64,000 nt of DNA from Paenibacillus sp. SYP-B3998 (lineage in GTDB: Bacteria > Bacillota > Bacilli > Paenibacillales > NBRC-103111), in assembly GCF_010820665.1 (NCBI RefSeq), contig NZ_JAAIKC010000001.1, positions 1,240,001-1,304,000 on the forward strand. Reading direction: 5' to 3'. A program made the position numbers and the translations under genes. Of this stretch, positions 44,881-53,347 are shown one piece after another; within the stretch, counting starts at the first letter, position 1, and each line of letters begins with the position of its first letter. The notes under the pieces are model-generated. The model did no database searches and was not told where the DNA came from. It worked only from the letters and a program-made list of their open reading frames with translations.

Positions 44881-46374
44881 ATGGACGTGCAAATGCCAGT
44901 TACACCAGCTTCAACAAGTTCGCCATCTACTTCATCTAAGGCAGCAACAACGACAACGACAGCAACAGCAACAACGTCAGCTAGTAATAGTGCAAATCCG
45001 AGTACTGGCTCGAAGGACTCATTTAATGAAGTCTTGGGAGGACAACTGGGACAAGACAAACCTTCCGATTCAGCAGGTGGCGCTAATGAAGTAACTTCTT
45101 TGGCAGAGCTCATGCAAATGCTGCAAAGTCTAACAATGCCGTTGCAAAATGTTGTTCAAACATCTGCTGAGAATGCTGAGAGTGCTTCGGATGATCAGCC
45201 ACTACCTGAAATGTTATTGCAGGCGATGAATAGCAACGGGGATTTAGCCAGTAAACTAATGCAGGATCCAAAGTTAAAGCAATGGTTTGATCAGGCTGAG
45301 CAGTTATTAAAGTCGTTGACCGATGGTCAAACGAATACTGCTTTTAACTTGTCTGCTCCTTCTAATTTGCAAGCTGGAGATGCGGTGAATTTACAAGCAC
45401 AGAATACCTTGTTAACGCTTGCTTCATTAACGAAGCAGCAGCCGGATAACCCGATTTTGCAATACTTAAATCAAAATTTGCAGCAAGTGATCGAACCGTT
45501 ACTCCCACAGCTAGTAGCTACCTTGAAATCTGTTAACAGCATGACTGAACAGACCAACGCTAATGTGGAAGCTTCTGAAGGGCTGGAAGAAGGGGCTAAG
45601 GAAGATTTGTCCGTGAACAGCCTGCATGGATTACATAAGCGTGGTAACAAGTCCGTAACTTCGCAAACACAGGATATGAACACAGTTACTGTTATTCAGA
45701 CTCCAAAGTCAAAATTAGAGCTTTTAGCTATTAAAAATGTGATGAATGTTCCTGTAATCCAATCTATGGCTAATTCTGAATCAGTGTTAGAACCGACTCA
45801 AGAAGCTGCAGTAGAAGAAGTTGGAACACCTAATTCAATCATTGCTCTAACTGATTTGCAAAAAGCTCAATTAGCTTCTCCGCCAGTAGATAAACCAGCA
45901 ACTTCAACAATGAATGCTGCTAACTTCTCTGAAGAGATGACCGAGCATGTGTTGAAGACAATGAAAATTACACTAGCCGATGGTATCTCTGAAGCTAAAT
46001 TGTCTTTATTCCCAAAAAATCTTGGGCATGTTGATGTTAAGATTACTATGCACCAGGGTCAATTAATTGCTCAATTTGCAGCGGATACGGTTGCGGCTAA
46101 GCAGATGCTAGAAAGTCAACTGCCACAGTTGAGGCAGGCTCTTCAAACACAAGGTTTACAAGTTGAGAAGCTCGAAGTTACGCAAAATGCAAATATGCAA
46201 TCTAGCATGTTTCAAGATCAGCGTCAGCAGCAGTTCTCTAATCAATCACAGCGTCAAAACAAAAGTCGGTCAGGTGATTACCAAGCGGACAGTGCTGATT
46301 TTAATCAAGAAATTGAAAACGTTGCACAAACACGTACAGCTACGTATGGCAACTCTTTCGATGTGATTGCTTAA
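44881..46374 (+). CDS. fliK: Flagellar hook-length control protein FliK
   Basis: A 497-residue secreted ruler. The N-terminus is Ser/Thr/Ala-rich low-complexity (about 5-45), and the C-terminal domain (about 365-440) contains EAKLSLFPKNLGHVDVKITMHQGQLIAQF and MLESQLPQLRQALQTQGLQVEKLEV, the FliK switch core. The C-terminal tail is Gln/Asn-rich. It triggers the change in FlhB from hook to filament substrates. ATG 44881 has GGGAGGTGAG upstream; GTG 44872 lies in that site. It is followed by flgD. Confidence 0.95.
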   Translation: MDVQMPVTPASTSSPSTSSKAATTTTTATATTSASNSANPSTGSKDSFNEVLGGQLGQDKPSDSAGGANEVTSLAELMQMLQSLTMPLQNVVQTSAENAESASDDQPLPEMLLQAMNSNGDLASKLMQDPKLKQWFDQAEQLLKSLTDGQTNTAFNLSAPSNLQAGDAVNLQAQNTLLTLASLTKQQPDNPILQYLNQNLQQVIEPLLPQLVATLKSVNSMTEQTNANVEASEGLEEGAKEDLSVNSLHGLHKRGNKSVTSQTQDMNTVTVIQTPKSKLELLAIKNVMNVPVIQSMANSESVLEPTQEAAVEEVGTPNSIIALTDLQKAQLASPPVDKPATSTMNAANFSEEMTEHVLKTMKITLADGISEAKLSLFPKNLGHVDVKITMHQGQLIAQFAADTVAAKQMLESQLPQLRQALQTQGLQVEKLEVTQNANMQSSMFQDQRQQQFSNQSQRQNKSRSGDYQADSADFNQEIENVAQTRTATYGNSFDVIA

Positions 46375-46411
46375 AGTTTGAAGATTACTTCAAGAACCTG
46401 GGGGTGAGAAT

Positions 46412-46855
46412 ATGGCAACAGGTGCAGTCGTTGGTAACGTAACGGATATTATTAATTCGGGGAAGACAACGAAAACGAAAGATAAAGATCCAAACACATT
46501 GGGTAAGGATGATTTCCTTAAAATCTTGATTACTCAACTGCAAAATCAAGACCCAACGCAGCCCCTTCAAGATAAAGAATTCATCGCACAAATGGCTCAA
46601 TTTACCTCCGTTGAACAATTAACGAACATGGCAGGCGAGATGAAGCTGATGCGTCAGTCGTTAGGATTTGTTTCTGGTTTGATTGGTAAGTCTATCACTT
46701 ATACGGCTACGGATTCCTCGGGGGCTTCTCTTGTGAAAACGGGCATAGTAGATTCCATCACATTTAAAGATGGTAATCAATATGCCAACGTGAAAGGAGA
46801 GGAAATTTCTTTAGACAAACTCACTAAAATTGAGGATGTTGGAGAAACCAAATGA
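46412..46855 (+). CDS. flgD: Flagellar hook-capping protein FlgD
   Basis: A 147-residue short-form FlgD, with LGKDDFLKILITQLQNQDPTQPLQDKEFIAQMAQFTSVEQL, the family signature. It caps the growing hook. The C-terminal Ig-like domain of enterobacterial FlgD is absent, as is usual in Firmicutes of this kind (YlxG). It overlaps the next gene by four bases. Confidence 0.95.
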   Translation: MATGAVVGNVTDIINSGKTTKTKDKDPNTLGKDDFLKILITQLQNQDPTQPLQDKEFIAQMAQFTSVEQLTNMAGEMKLMRQSLGFVSGLIGKSITYTATDSSGASLVKTGIVDSITFKDGNQYANVKGEEISLDKLTKIEDVGETK

Positions 46856-47238
46856 CGGAGCGTATATCGATTGGACAGCTTTATCCAAACACGATTCCCC
46901 CGGCGTCGACGAGACGAACAACTATACAGCAACCGGTATCGACTTCCGGTAAACCATCTTTTCAAAAGCTTCTTCAGGAGCAATATGTTCGGATTAGTCA
47001 TCACGCTGAAGTTAGGCTTAAAGAAAGAGGCATTCAGTTACAGCCAGAGCAGCTTGATAAACTGAGCACCGCTATTGACAAGGTTGCCGCAAAAGGGGCT
47101 AAGGATGCTCTTATGCTTTTGAATGGTAATGCACTCATCGTTAATGTTCCTAATCGAACAGTCGTGACGGCGCTGGATGGAAATTCAATGAATGAACATG
47201 TTTTTACACAAATTGATAGTGCGATTTTTATCTCTTAA
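46852..47238 (+). CDS. Conserved flagellar operon protein of unknown function
   Basis: A 128-residue protein of the family known only as flagellar operon protein (TIGR02530 type), always between flgD and flgE in Bacilli and Clostridia. The core is HHAEVRLKERGIQLQPEQLDKL and NALIVNVPNRTVVTALDG. The N-terminal third (about 1-40) is basic and Pro/Ser-rich and probably disordered. It overlaps flgD (ATGA). No function is established; a role in hook assembly is inferred from its place. Confidence 0.87.
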   Translation: MTERISIGQLYPNTIPPASTRRTTIQQPVSTSGKPSFQKLLQEQYVRISHHAEVRLKERGIQLQPEQLDKLSTAIDKVAAKGAKDALMLLNGNALIVNVPNRTVVTALDGNSMNEHVFTQIDSAIFIS

Positions 47239-47328
47239 TCATTAGGCTGGACCGATCAGGAAGCCTAGGGCTGTGGAACGAAGGAAGCAGCTCAACGTAT
47301 ATTGAACACCTATTAGGAGGCATCTCAC

Positions 47329-48150
47329 ATGTTAAGATCATTGTACTCAGGCGTTTCAGGTATGCGCGGTTTTCAAACGAAATTAGACGTAATTGGTAAT
47401 AACATTGCAAATGTAAATACCATTGGTTTCAAAGGAAGCCGCGTTATGTTCAAAGACATTTTGAGTCAAACGGTTTCTGGTGTCAGTGCTGCAGATGAAA
47501 ATCGTGGCGGGGTAAATGCACAGCAAGTCGGACTTGGTGTTAGTATGGCAGCGATTGATACGATTCATACACCAGGTAGCGCGATGACGACGAACGTAGT
47601 TACTGACTTGCGCATTAACGGTGATGGATTTTTCGCAGTGGGTACAGCTGAGCAAACGGAAGCGCCTTACTTAACAAGATCAGGTAACTTTACTTTGGAT
47701 GCAAGTCGTAACCTTGTAAATGCAGAAGGACTTCATGTTATGGCTGCTGGTGGCGGCGGACCGGTTAAACTTCCTGATGACATTGTTTCATTTTCCATCG
47801 CTCAAAATGGTGACATTATTGGGGTTAACTCTGCTGGAGTTACTGCACCAACAGATCAAAAAATTGGTGTAGTCAAAGTTATTAATCCATCGGGTCTTGA
47901 AAAGCTAGGCGGTAACCTTTATCGCATTACGGCGAATGCGAACCCGGAAGCTGCTATGGAAGTAGGTGCCCCAGGCAATACTGAAACAGGAACGGGTACA
48001 CTTATTTCGGGGCAACTCGAAATGTCGAACGTTGATCTTACTGGAGAGTTTACAGAAATGATTATCGCTCAACGTGGTTTTCAAGCTAACTCGAGGATTA
48101 TTACAACGTCTGATGAAGTACTGCAAGAAGTAGTCAATCTCAAGCGTTAA
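47329..48150 (+). CDS. flgE: Flagellar hook protein FlgE (FlgG-like)
   Basis: A 273-residue axial protein with the N-terminal MLRSLYSGVSGMRGFQTKLDVIGNNIANVNTIGFK and C-terminal LTGEFTEMIIAQRGFQANSRIITTSDEVLQEVVNLKR motifs. The family includes FlgE and FlgG; the 264-residue FlgE of B. subtilis is closest in length and position, so hook protein is preferred over distal rod. AGGAGG is upstream. It is exported once FliK and FlgD allow. Confidence 0.93.
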   Translation: MLRSLYSGVSGMRGFQTKLDVIGNNIANVNTIGFKGSRVMFKDILSQTVSGVSAADENRGGVNAQQVGLGVSMAAIDTIHTPGSAMTTNVVTDLRINGDGFFAVGTAEQTEAPYLTRSGNFTLDASRNLVNAEGLHVMAAGGGGPVKLPDDIVSFSIAQNGDIIGVNSAGVTAPTDQKIGVVKVINPSGLEKLGGNLYRITANANPEAAMEVGAPGNTETGTGTLISGQLEMSNVDLTGEFTEMIIAQRGFQANSRIITTSDEVLQEVVNLKR

Positions 48151-48167
48151 TAGCTAAGTAATGTAAC

Positions 48168-48199
48168 TTAGGGGGGATAATAGATCTCCCCCCCCCTAA
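48168..48199. repeat. Inverted repeat with a nine-C tract before swrD
   Basis: TTAGGGGGGA (48168-48177) faces a run of T and nine C residues ending in TAA (48187-48199). The C9 tract occupies 48188-48196 and the opposed G tract has six residues, so the hairpin could form in several registers. Confidence 0.7.
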
Positions 48200-48217
48200 T
48201 GGATACAGGAGGATAAT

Positions 48218-48439
48218 ATGGTTTCTCTAACGCGTTTAAATGGCAAGCCTCTCTTCCTGAATGCAATTTTGTTTGAAATGATTGAAGAGACGCCGGATAC
48301 GATGATTACTCTGACAACAGGGAAGAAAATCACGGTTCTCGAGAAGGCCGAGGTTGTGGTAAGCTTAGTGCGAACCTACATGCAGGAAATTGGCTCAGTT
48401 CGAGCTACAATAAAGTCCAGAGATACGGAGGGCTCGTAG
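48218..48439 (+). CDS. swrD: Swarming motility protein SwrD (FlbD/YlzI family)
   Basis: A 73-residue protein of the FlbD family (VSLTRLNGKPLFLNAILFEMIEETPDTMITLTTGKK), called SwrD in B. subtilis, where it raises motor torque for swarming. It sits between flgE and fliL as in other Bacilli. AGGAGGA precedes the ATG. The nine-C tract lies 22-30 bases upstream, in the 5' gap. Confidence 0.93.
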   Translation: MVSLTRLNGKPLFLNAILFEMIEETPDTMITLTTGKKITVLEKAEVVVSLVRTYMQEIGSVRATIKSRDTEGS

Positions 48440-48925
48440 GTGTTCAAGAACAAAATATTTATTCTTATCGTTTCCATCTTGATAGCGATCACATTGATTT
48501 TGACGGCTGCCTTTGTGCTATGGAACTTTATGGAGAAGAACAATCAATCCAAAGATCCTGCAGGACAAGCTAAAGATGCGGTTGAATCTGTCAAACCGAC
48601 GAAAGCACCAACGGCTGAAGTAGTGAAAGAGAATACAGCCATCATTAAAGACATTTTGACTAACTTATCGGGAAGTCAAAATTTTATCAAAATTAGTTTT
48701 GCTTTCGAATTGGAAAACAGCAAGGGCAAAAAAGAATTTGATAGTTTGTTGGATTCAGCGGTTAAAGGAACAATTGTCCAAACGCTTGGAGACATGACTA
48801 AGGAACAAATCGAAGGAAGTAAAGGTTCAGATACACTGACCTCTACACTCATGAACAAGTTAAATCCATTGCTTCATGAAGGCAAAATCAAACAGATTTG
48901 GATAACCGATAAAGTGCTTCAATAG
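48440..48925 (+). CDS. fliL: Flagellar basal-body-associated protein FliL
   Basis: A 161-residue inner-membrane protein with a membrane helix near residues 5-29, then a Lys/Pro/Thr-rich linker and the FliL domain (FIKISFAFELENSKGKKEF, DSAVKGTIVQTLGDMTKEQIEGSKG). It supports stator activity. The start is GTG 48440 with GGAGGG seven bases upstream, and it begins directly after the swrD stop. Confidence 0.94.
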   Translation: MFKNKIFILIVSILIAITLILTAAFVLWNFMEKNNQSKDPAGQAKDAVESVKPTKAPTAEVVKENTAIIKDILTNLSGSQNFIKISFAFELENSKGKKEFDSLLDSAVKGTIVQTLGDMTKEQIEGSKGSDTLTSTLMNKLNPLLHEGKIKQIWITDKVLQ

Positions 48926-48960
48926 CTCACTTATGAATTTGCTTGAAGGAGGTGACTCTA

Positions 48961-49959
48961 ATGGTTGATGTATTATCGCAAAATGAGATCGATGCCTTAC
49001 TTGCTGCGTTATCATCCGGTGAAATGGATGCGGATGAACTTAAAAAAGAAGAGACGCAGAAAAAGGTAAGGGCGTATGACTTTAAGAGGGCGGTACGATT
49101 CTCTAAAGATCATATTCGAAGCTTAACCCGGATCCACGAAAACTTTGCGCGATATTTAACAACGTATTTTTCCGCACAACTTCGTACGTTCGTACAAATT
49201 AATGTGGTTCAGGTTGAACAACTGCCCTACGATGAGTTTATTCGTTCGATCCCGAAAATGACCATTTTGAACATCTTTGAAGCAGAGCCTTTAGAGGGTC
49301 GAATGGTGCTTGAGGTTCATCCCAACGTTGCATTTGCCATGTTGGATCGATTGTTGGGTGGAGCAGGTACGACGCCAACAAAAATCAATGCTTTAACAGA
49401 AATTGAAACCATTGTGATGGAACGTATTTTTAGCAGGGCTTTTGATAGTTTGCAGGAAGCATGGAAGACAGTTATTGATATTCAACCTCGTCTTGAGGCG
49501 TTAGAAACGAATCCGCAGTTCATGCAAATCGTTTCTCCTAATGAAACGATTGCACTGATTTCATTAAGCACAAAAATCGGGGATACAACGGGAATGATTA
49601 ATTTATGTATCCCTCATGTTGTTATTGAACCGATCATGCCTCGTCTTTCTGTACATCATTGGTTTGTTTCACAAAAGAAGACGAGAGCACCTGAAGAAGT
49701 TGATGCACTTCAATCGCGCTTGGAGAAAGCCAAGCTGCCTCTCATTGCAGAGTTGGGAACTTCGGAAATCACGATACGTGAATTTTTAAGCTTAACTGTA
49801 GGTGATGTCCTCCCGCTGCATAAACCCGTCGAAGATTCGCTTCAAGTCAAAGTGGGCGAGAAGCTGAAATATCTTGGAAACCCTGGTACTGTAAAAGGGA
49901 AGTTGGCTGTACAAATTACAGATATCGTAAATGAAGGAGAAGAAGATAATGACGAATAA
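48961..49959 (+). CDS. fliM: Flagellar motor switch protein FliM
   Basis: A 332-residue C-ring protein. The N-terminal LSQNEIDALL is the CheY-P binding peptide, the middle domain runs YDFKRAVRFSKDHIRSLTRIHENFARYLTTYFSAQLR, and the C-terminal SpoA domain includes IPLLAELG-like LPLIAELGTSEITIREFLSLTVGDVLPLHK. ATG 48961 has AAGGAGGTGA upstream. It overlaps fliY by 11 bases. Confidence 0.97.
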   Translation: MVDVLSQNEIDALLAALSSGEMDADELKKEETQKKVRAYDFKRAVRFSKDHIRSLTRIHENFARYLTTYFSAQLRTFVQINVVQVEQLPYDEFIRSIPKMTILNIFEAEPLEGRMVLEVHPNVAFAMLDRLLGGAGTTPTKINALTEIETIVMERIFSRAFDSLQEAWKTVIDIQPRLEALETNPQFMQIVSPNETIALISLSTKIGDTTGMINLCIPHVVIEPIMPRLSVHHWFVSQKKTRAPEEVDALQSRLEKAKLPLIAELGTSEITIREFLSLTVGDVLPLHKPVEDSLQVKVGEKLKYLGNPGTVKGKLAVQITDIVNEGEEDNDE

Positions 49960-51205
49960 TAGAGATTATTTGTCTCAAGAAGAGATTGATGCCTTGCTAA
50001 AGCAGTCATCAGATGATAGCTCGGACTCTTCTTTTCATGGGCATCCAAAAGTAGAAGACTATTTGTCTTCTTTGGAAGAAGATGCACTTGGTGAGATTGG
50101 AAACATCACATTTGGTAGTGCTGCCACAGCTCTTTCAACGTTACTTGGCAAAAAAGTCGATATTACGACACCGAAGGTTTCCGTAATTGCCAAAGAAGAA
50201 CTGGAAGAACAATTTCCAAAACCGCATGTAGCAGTTCACGTCAACTATGTTGATGGGTTTGATGGCATTAATTTGCTAGTTATCAAAACGAAAGATGCGC
50301 AGGTAATTGCCGACTTAATGATGGGTGGCGACGGTACTGGTGGGGATGAAAATCTCAGTGAGATTCATATTAGCGCTGTACAAGAAGCGATGAATCAAAT
50401 GATGGGATCTTCTGCAACTTCGATGTCAACGATCTTTAATCGATTTGTCAATATTTCTCCTCCAGGAATCGACATCTTAAATTTGTCGAAAGGAGAAGGG
50501 AATTTGCCTGATGAGGACGTATTTATTAAAATATCGTTCCGACTGACGATTGGCGATCTAATCGATTCCAACATCATGCAACTTTTACCTGTTCCTTTTG
50601 CCAAAGAAATGGTATCGATTTTGATGGGAGGAGACTCCGACGCCGCTGCAGAAGCTGCACCTGCTGCACAAGCAGCAGTTCAGACTCCGGTTGCTGTTCC
50701 AGTCCAAGAGGTCCATACTCCGCCTCCAGCAGCAGCACAACCAGCGTATCAACAACCAGTATATGAGCAACCGATGTATCAGCAACCACCAATGGGACAA
50801 CCGATGTACCCGCCGATGTATCCACCGCAGCAACCGATGTATCAACAGCCACCTGCGGCCTATGGTGGAATGCCAAACCGTAACGTAAATGTACAGCCAG
50901 TTCAATTTGGTAATCTGCAGGCGGGTTCTATAGGGCAAGCGGAAGATACAAACCTTAATTTGCTACTGGATATACCGCTGAAGGTGACTGTAGAATTAGG
51001 GAGAACTCACAAGGTAATTAAAGATATTTTAGAATTGTCACAAGGTTCTATTATCGAATTGGACAAGCTTGCTGGTGAACCTGTTGACATTTTGGTTAAC
51101 AATAAGCTGATTGCAAAAGGCGAGGTTGTCGTCATCGATGAAAACTTTGGTGTACGTGTCACAGATATTGTGAATCAGTGGGAACGAATTCAAAAGTTAC
51201 AATAA
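49949..51205 (+). CDS. fliY: Flagellar switch/CheC-type phosphatase FliY
   Basis: A 418-residue Firmicute switch protein combining a CheY-binding N-terminus (LSQEEIDALLKQ), a CheC-like domain with two E-x-x-N active motifs (LGEIGNITFG and EAMNQMMG, about residues 41-145) and a C-terminal FliN-like SpoA domain (about 330-418). It removes phosphate from CheY-P at the motor. A Pro/Gln/Met/Tyr-rich linker with repeated QQPMYQQP-like units (about 230-300) lies between. ATG 49949 follows GAAGGAG. Confidence 0.95.
   Translation: MTNNRDYLSQEEIDALLKQSSDDSSDSSFHGHPKVEDYLSSLEEDALGEIGNITFGSAATALSTLLGKKVDITTPKVSVIAKEELEEQFPKPHVAVHVNYVDGFDGINLLVIKTKDAQVIADLMMGGDGTGGDENLSEIHISAVQEAMNQMMGSSATSMSTIFNRFVNISPPGIDILNLSKGEGNLPDEDVFIKISFRLTIGDLIDSNIMQLLPVPFAKEMVSILMGGDSDAAAEAAPAAQAAVQTPVAVPVQEVHTPPPAAAQPAYQQPVYEQPMYQQPPMGQPMYPPMYPPQQPMYQQPPAAYGGMPNRNVNVQPVQFGNLQAGSIGQAEDTNLNLLLDIPLKVTVELGRTHKVIKDILELSQGSIIELDKLAGEPVDILVNNKLIAKGEVVVIDENFGVRVTDIVNQWERIQKLQ
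50740..50860 (+). repeat. Degenerate QPMY-coding repeats in the FliY linker
   Basis: The coding strand repeats short units reading roughly CAA-CC(A/G)-ATG-TA(T/C), giving QQP, EQPMYQQPP, GQPMYPPMYPP and QQPMYQQPP. They are imperfect and lie in one linker, so repeat-length variation between strains is likely. Confidence 0.6.
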
Positions 51206-51231
51206 ATTAACTCTAGGGGGACTGTTTTATA

Positions 51232-51594
51232 ATGGCTAACCGTATTCTTATCGTGGACGATGCTGCTTTTATGAGAATGATGATTCGTGATATTTTGTCG
51301 AAAAATGGTTATGATGTTTGTGGAGAAGCAAATGATGGCGCACAAGCAATTGAGAAATTCAAAGAGCTTAAACCAGACTTGATCACAATGGATATTACAA
51401 TGCCTGAAATGGATGGTATCCAAGCTCTGAAGGAAATTAAGAAATTTGACCCTAACGCTAAAGTAATCATGTGTTCAGCTATGGGGCAACAAGCAATGGT
51501 AATCGACGCTATTCAAGCTGGCGCTAAAGATTTCATTGTGAAGCCCTTTCAGGCGGACCGAGTTATTGAAGCAATCAAGAAGACTTTAGGTTAA
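51232..51594 (+). CDS. cheY: Chemotaxis response regulator CheY
   Basis: A 120-residue receiver with the acidic pocket DD (residues 9-10), the phosphorylation site Asp54 in MDITMPEM and the conserved Lys in FIVKPFQ. Phosphorylated CheY binds FliM and FliY; in Bacilli it promotes counter-clockwise, smooth swimming. It is encoded in the operon between fliY and fliO, as in B. subtilis. Confidence 0.98.
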   Translation: MANRILIVDDAAFMRMMIRDILSKNGYDVCGEANDGAQAIEKFKELKPDLITMDITMPEMDGIQALKEIKKFDPNAKVIMCSAMGQQAMVIDAIQAGAKDFIVKPFQADRVIEAIKKTLG

Positions 51595-51653
51595 CCGTTG
51601 ATGGATTTCGGTTGAGTCTTATAAGTCTTACATAAACCGAAAGGGATGTGACT

Positions 51654-52286
51654 ATGAGGAGACTCCAATCCAGACGACTGTTATCTGCTGCATTTGGTAT
51701 AGTAATTTTCTTAACTGCACAAGTTTATTGTTTCGCTGAATCCGAACCAGGTCAAGGTATTCCTGGTTCAGAATTCTCGGGCGCAGATACATTCGATTCA
51801 TTTAAGATGATCGCTAAAGTAATTTTCTTTTTAGTCTTGATTATTCTCTTGTTTTTTATGCTTATTAAATATCTTGCTAAGAAAAATAAGGGATCCTTTT
51901 TTGGGAATTCGATTCGTTCTATAGGTGGAGTGCCACTTGGACAGAACAAATCGGTTCAAATTGTTGAAATAGGTCATTCGCTCTTCGTGGTTGGCGTCGG
52001 AGAAAATATTCAATTGTTGGATAAAATCAATGACGCTGATGAAGTTGCCTATATTACAGAGCTGCTTACAGCGACTCAAGATCAAGGAACTGGATTTGTC
52101 TCTTTGAGTAAATGGGCAAGTAAGCTCTTTGTTCGTAATAAAGCGATCGAGGAAGATGTGGAAATCACCTCTTCATTTCAACAAGTATTTCACGATAAGC
52201 TTCAACGAGTGACGAATCGCAACAAAAACGTCGAAGATTGGCTTTCGGAACAAAAACCAAAAGATCGGTTGAATGTTGATGAATAG
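51654..52286 (+). CDS. fliO: Flagellar biosynthesis protein FliO/FliZ
   Basis: A 210-residue protein with an N-terminal signal/anchor (about 5-25), a single helix near 52-72 (MIAKVIFFLVLIILLFFML) and a small beta domain (SIGGVPLGQNKSVQIVEIGHSLFVVGV) characteristic of FliO, called FliZ in B. subtilis. It helps stabilise FliP. ATG 51654 follows AAGGGATGTGA. It overlaps fliP by 14 bases. Confidence 0.9.
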   Translation: MRRLQSRRLLSAAFGIVIFLTAQVYCFAESEPGQGIPGSEFSGADTFDSFKMIAKVIFFLVLIILLFFMLIKYLAKKNKGSFFGNSIRSIGGVPLGQNKSVQIVEIGHSLFVVGVGENIQLLDKINDADEVAYITELLTATQDQGTGFVSLSKWASKLFVRNKAIEEDVEITSSFQQVFHDKLQRVTNRNKNVEDWLSEQKPKDRLNVDE

Positions 52287-53052
52287 AAAGAAATTAGTTG
52301 TTATTGTTCTGTTGATGATTATGTCAGTTTTTATGCTGTCACTTACCGCATCAGCGGCTGACACCGACCCTAACAATCCAATACCAGGATTGAATGTCAA
52401 TATTGGTTCTAGTGGTACTACTGGTTCTTCAAATACGGTAACACTTTTGTTATTGTTAACGGTGCTCAGCTTAGCGCCATCCTTTTTGATCTTAATGACT
52501 AGCTTTACCAGAATTGTCATCGTACTTGGTTTCGTGCGTACTTCACTTGGAACTCAGCAGATGCCACCAAATCAGGTTCTAATCGGACTCGCTCTGTTTT
52601 TAACCTTTTTTATTATGTCTCCGACTTTAGGACAGGTAAATCAAAATGCACTTCAACCGTATTTAAAGGGTGAAATTAATCAAACGCAAGCTTTTCAAAA
52701 GGCAGCAGGTCCTATGAAGGAGTTTATGTTTAAACATACTCGACAAAAGGATTTGAAACTGTTCCTTGATTATACGAAAGCCAAAGCTCCGACAGGTGTT
52801 GAAGATATTCCAATTACTGCACTTGTACCTGCTTATGCGATTAGTGAATTAAAGTCAGCATTTCAAATGGGTTTCATGATTTTCATACCGTTTTTGGTCA
52901 TAGATATGGTTGTTTCCAGTACCCTTATGGCGATGGGGATGATGATGCTGCCGCCTGTCATGATTTCACTACCATTTAAGATACTCTTGTTCATTCTCGT
53001 AGATGGCTGGTATCTTGTAGTGAAGTCATTACTGTTAAGCTACAGCACATGA
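52273..53052 (+). CDS. fliP: Flagellar type III export protein FliP
   Basis: A 259-residue export-gate component with a cleavable signal peptide (about 1-28, ASA|A-type site) and four membrane helices. SFTRIVIVLGFVRTSLGTQQMPPNQVLIGLALFLTFF and GMMMLPPVMISLPFKILLFILVDGW are family hallmarks. It forms the FliPQR core. Two close ATGs, 52273 and 52279, are possible starts; both lie inside the end of fliO. Confidence 0.95.
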   Translation: MLMNRKKLVVIVLLMIMSVFMLSLTASAADTDPNNPIPGLNVNIGSSGTTGSSNTVTLLLLLTVLSLAPSFLILMTSFTRIVIVLGFVRTSLGTQQMPPNQVLIGLALFLTFFIMSPTLGQVNQNALQPYLKGEINQTQAFQKAAGPMKEFMFKHTRQKDLKLFLDYTKAKAPTGVEDIPITALVPAYAISELKSAFQMGFMIFIPFLVIDMVVSSTLMAMGMMMLPPVMISLPFKILLFILVDGWYLVVKSLLLSYST

Positions 53053-53074
53053 TCATAATTACGGAGGTCACTAT

Positions 53075-53344
53075 ATGGGTTCGGAATTCGTTATTCGAAT
53101 AGCTGGGGAAGCTGTTTATACAGTACTAAAAGCCAGTGCGCCGATGTTAATCATTGGGCTAGTGGTCGGTCTAATCATTAGTATTTTTCAAGCTACGACA
53201 CAAATCCAAGAACAGACCCTCGCGTTTGTTCCTAAGATTGTAGCTGTCCTGTTATCGATACTTATTTTCGGTCCATGGATTTTGAATACATTGGTTGATT
53301 TTACTTATAATTTGCTGAACAACCTCTACAAATTCGTTGGATAG
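53075..53344 (+). CDS. fliQ: Flagellar type III export protein FliQ
   Basis: An 89-residue protein with two membrane helices (ALYTVLKASAPMLIIGLVVGLIISIFQATTQIQEQTLAFVPK, seen here as EAVYTVLKASAPML onward). Four FliQ subunits belong to the FliPQR gate. CGGAGG precedes the ATG. Confidence 0.96.
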   Translation: MGSEFVIRIAGEAVYTVLKASAPMLIIGLVVGLIISIFQATTQIQEQTLAFVPKIVAVLLSILIFGPWILNTLVDFTYNLLNNLYKFVG

Positions 53345-53347
53345 GTT

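Noticed and set aside
48905-48912. ACCGATAA near the end of fliL as a second sigma-D -10 box before fliM
   Set aside because: No TAAA lies 14-16 bases upstream; the nearest A-rich match gives an 18-base spacer. It lies in coding sequence.
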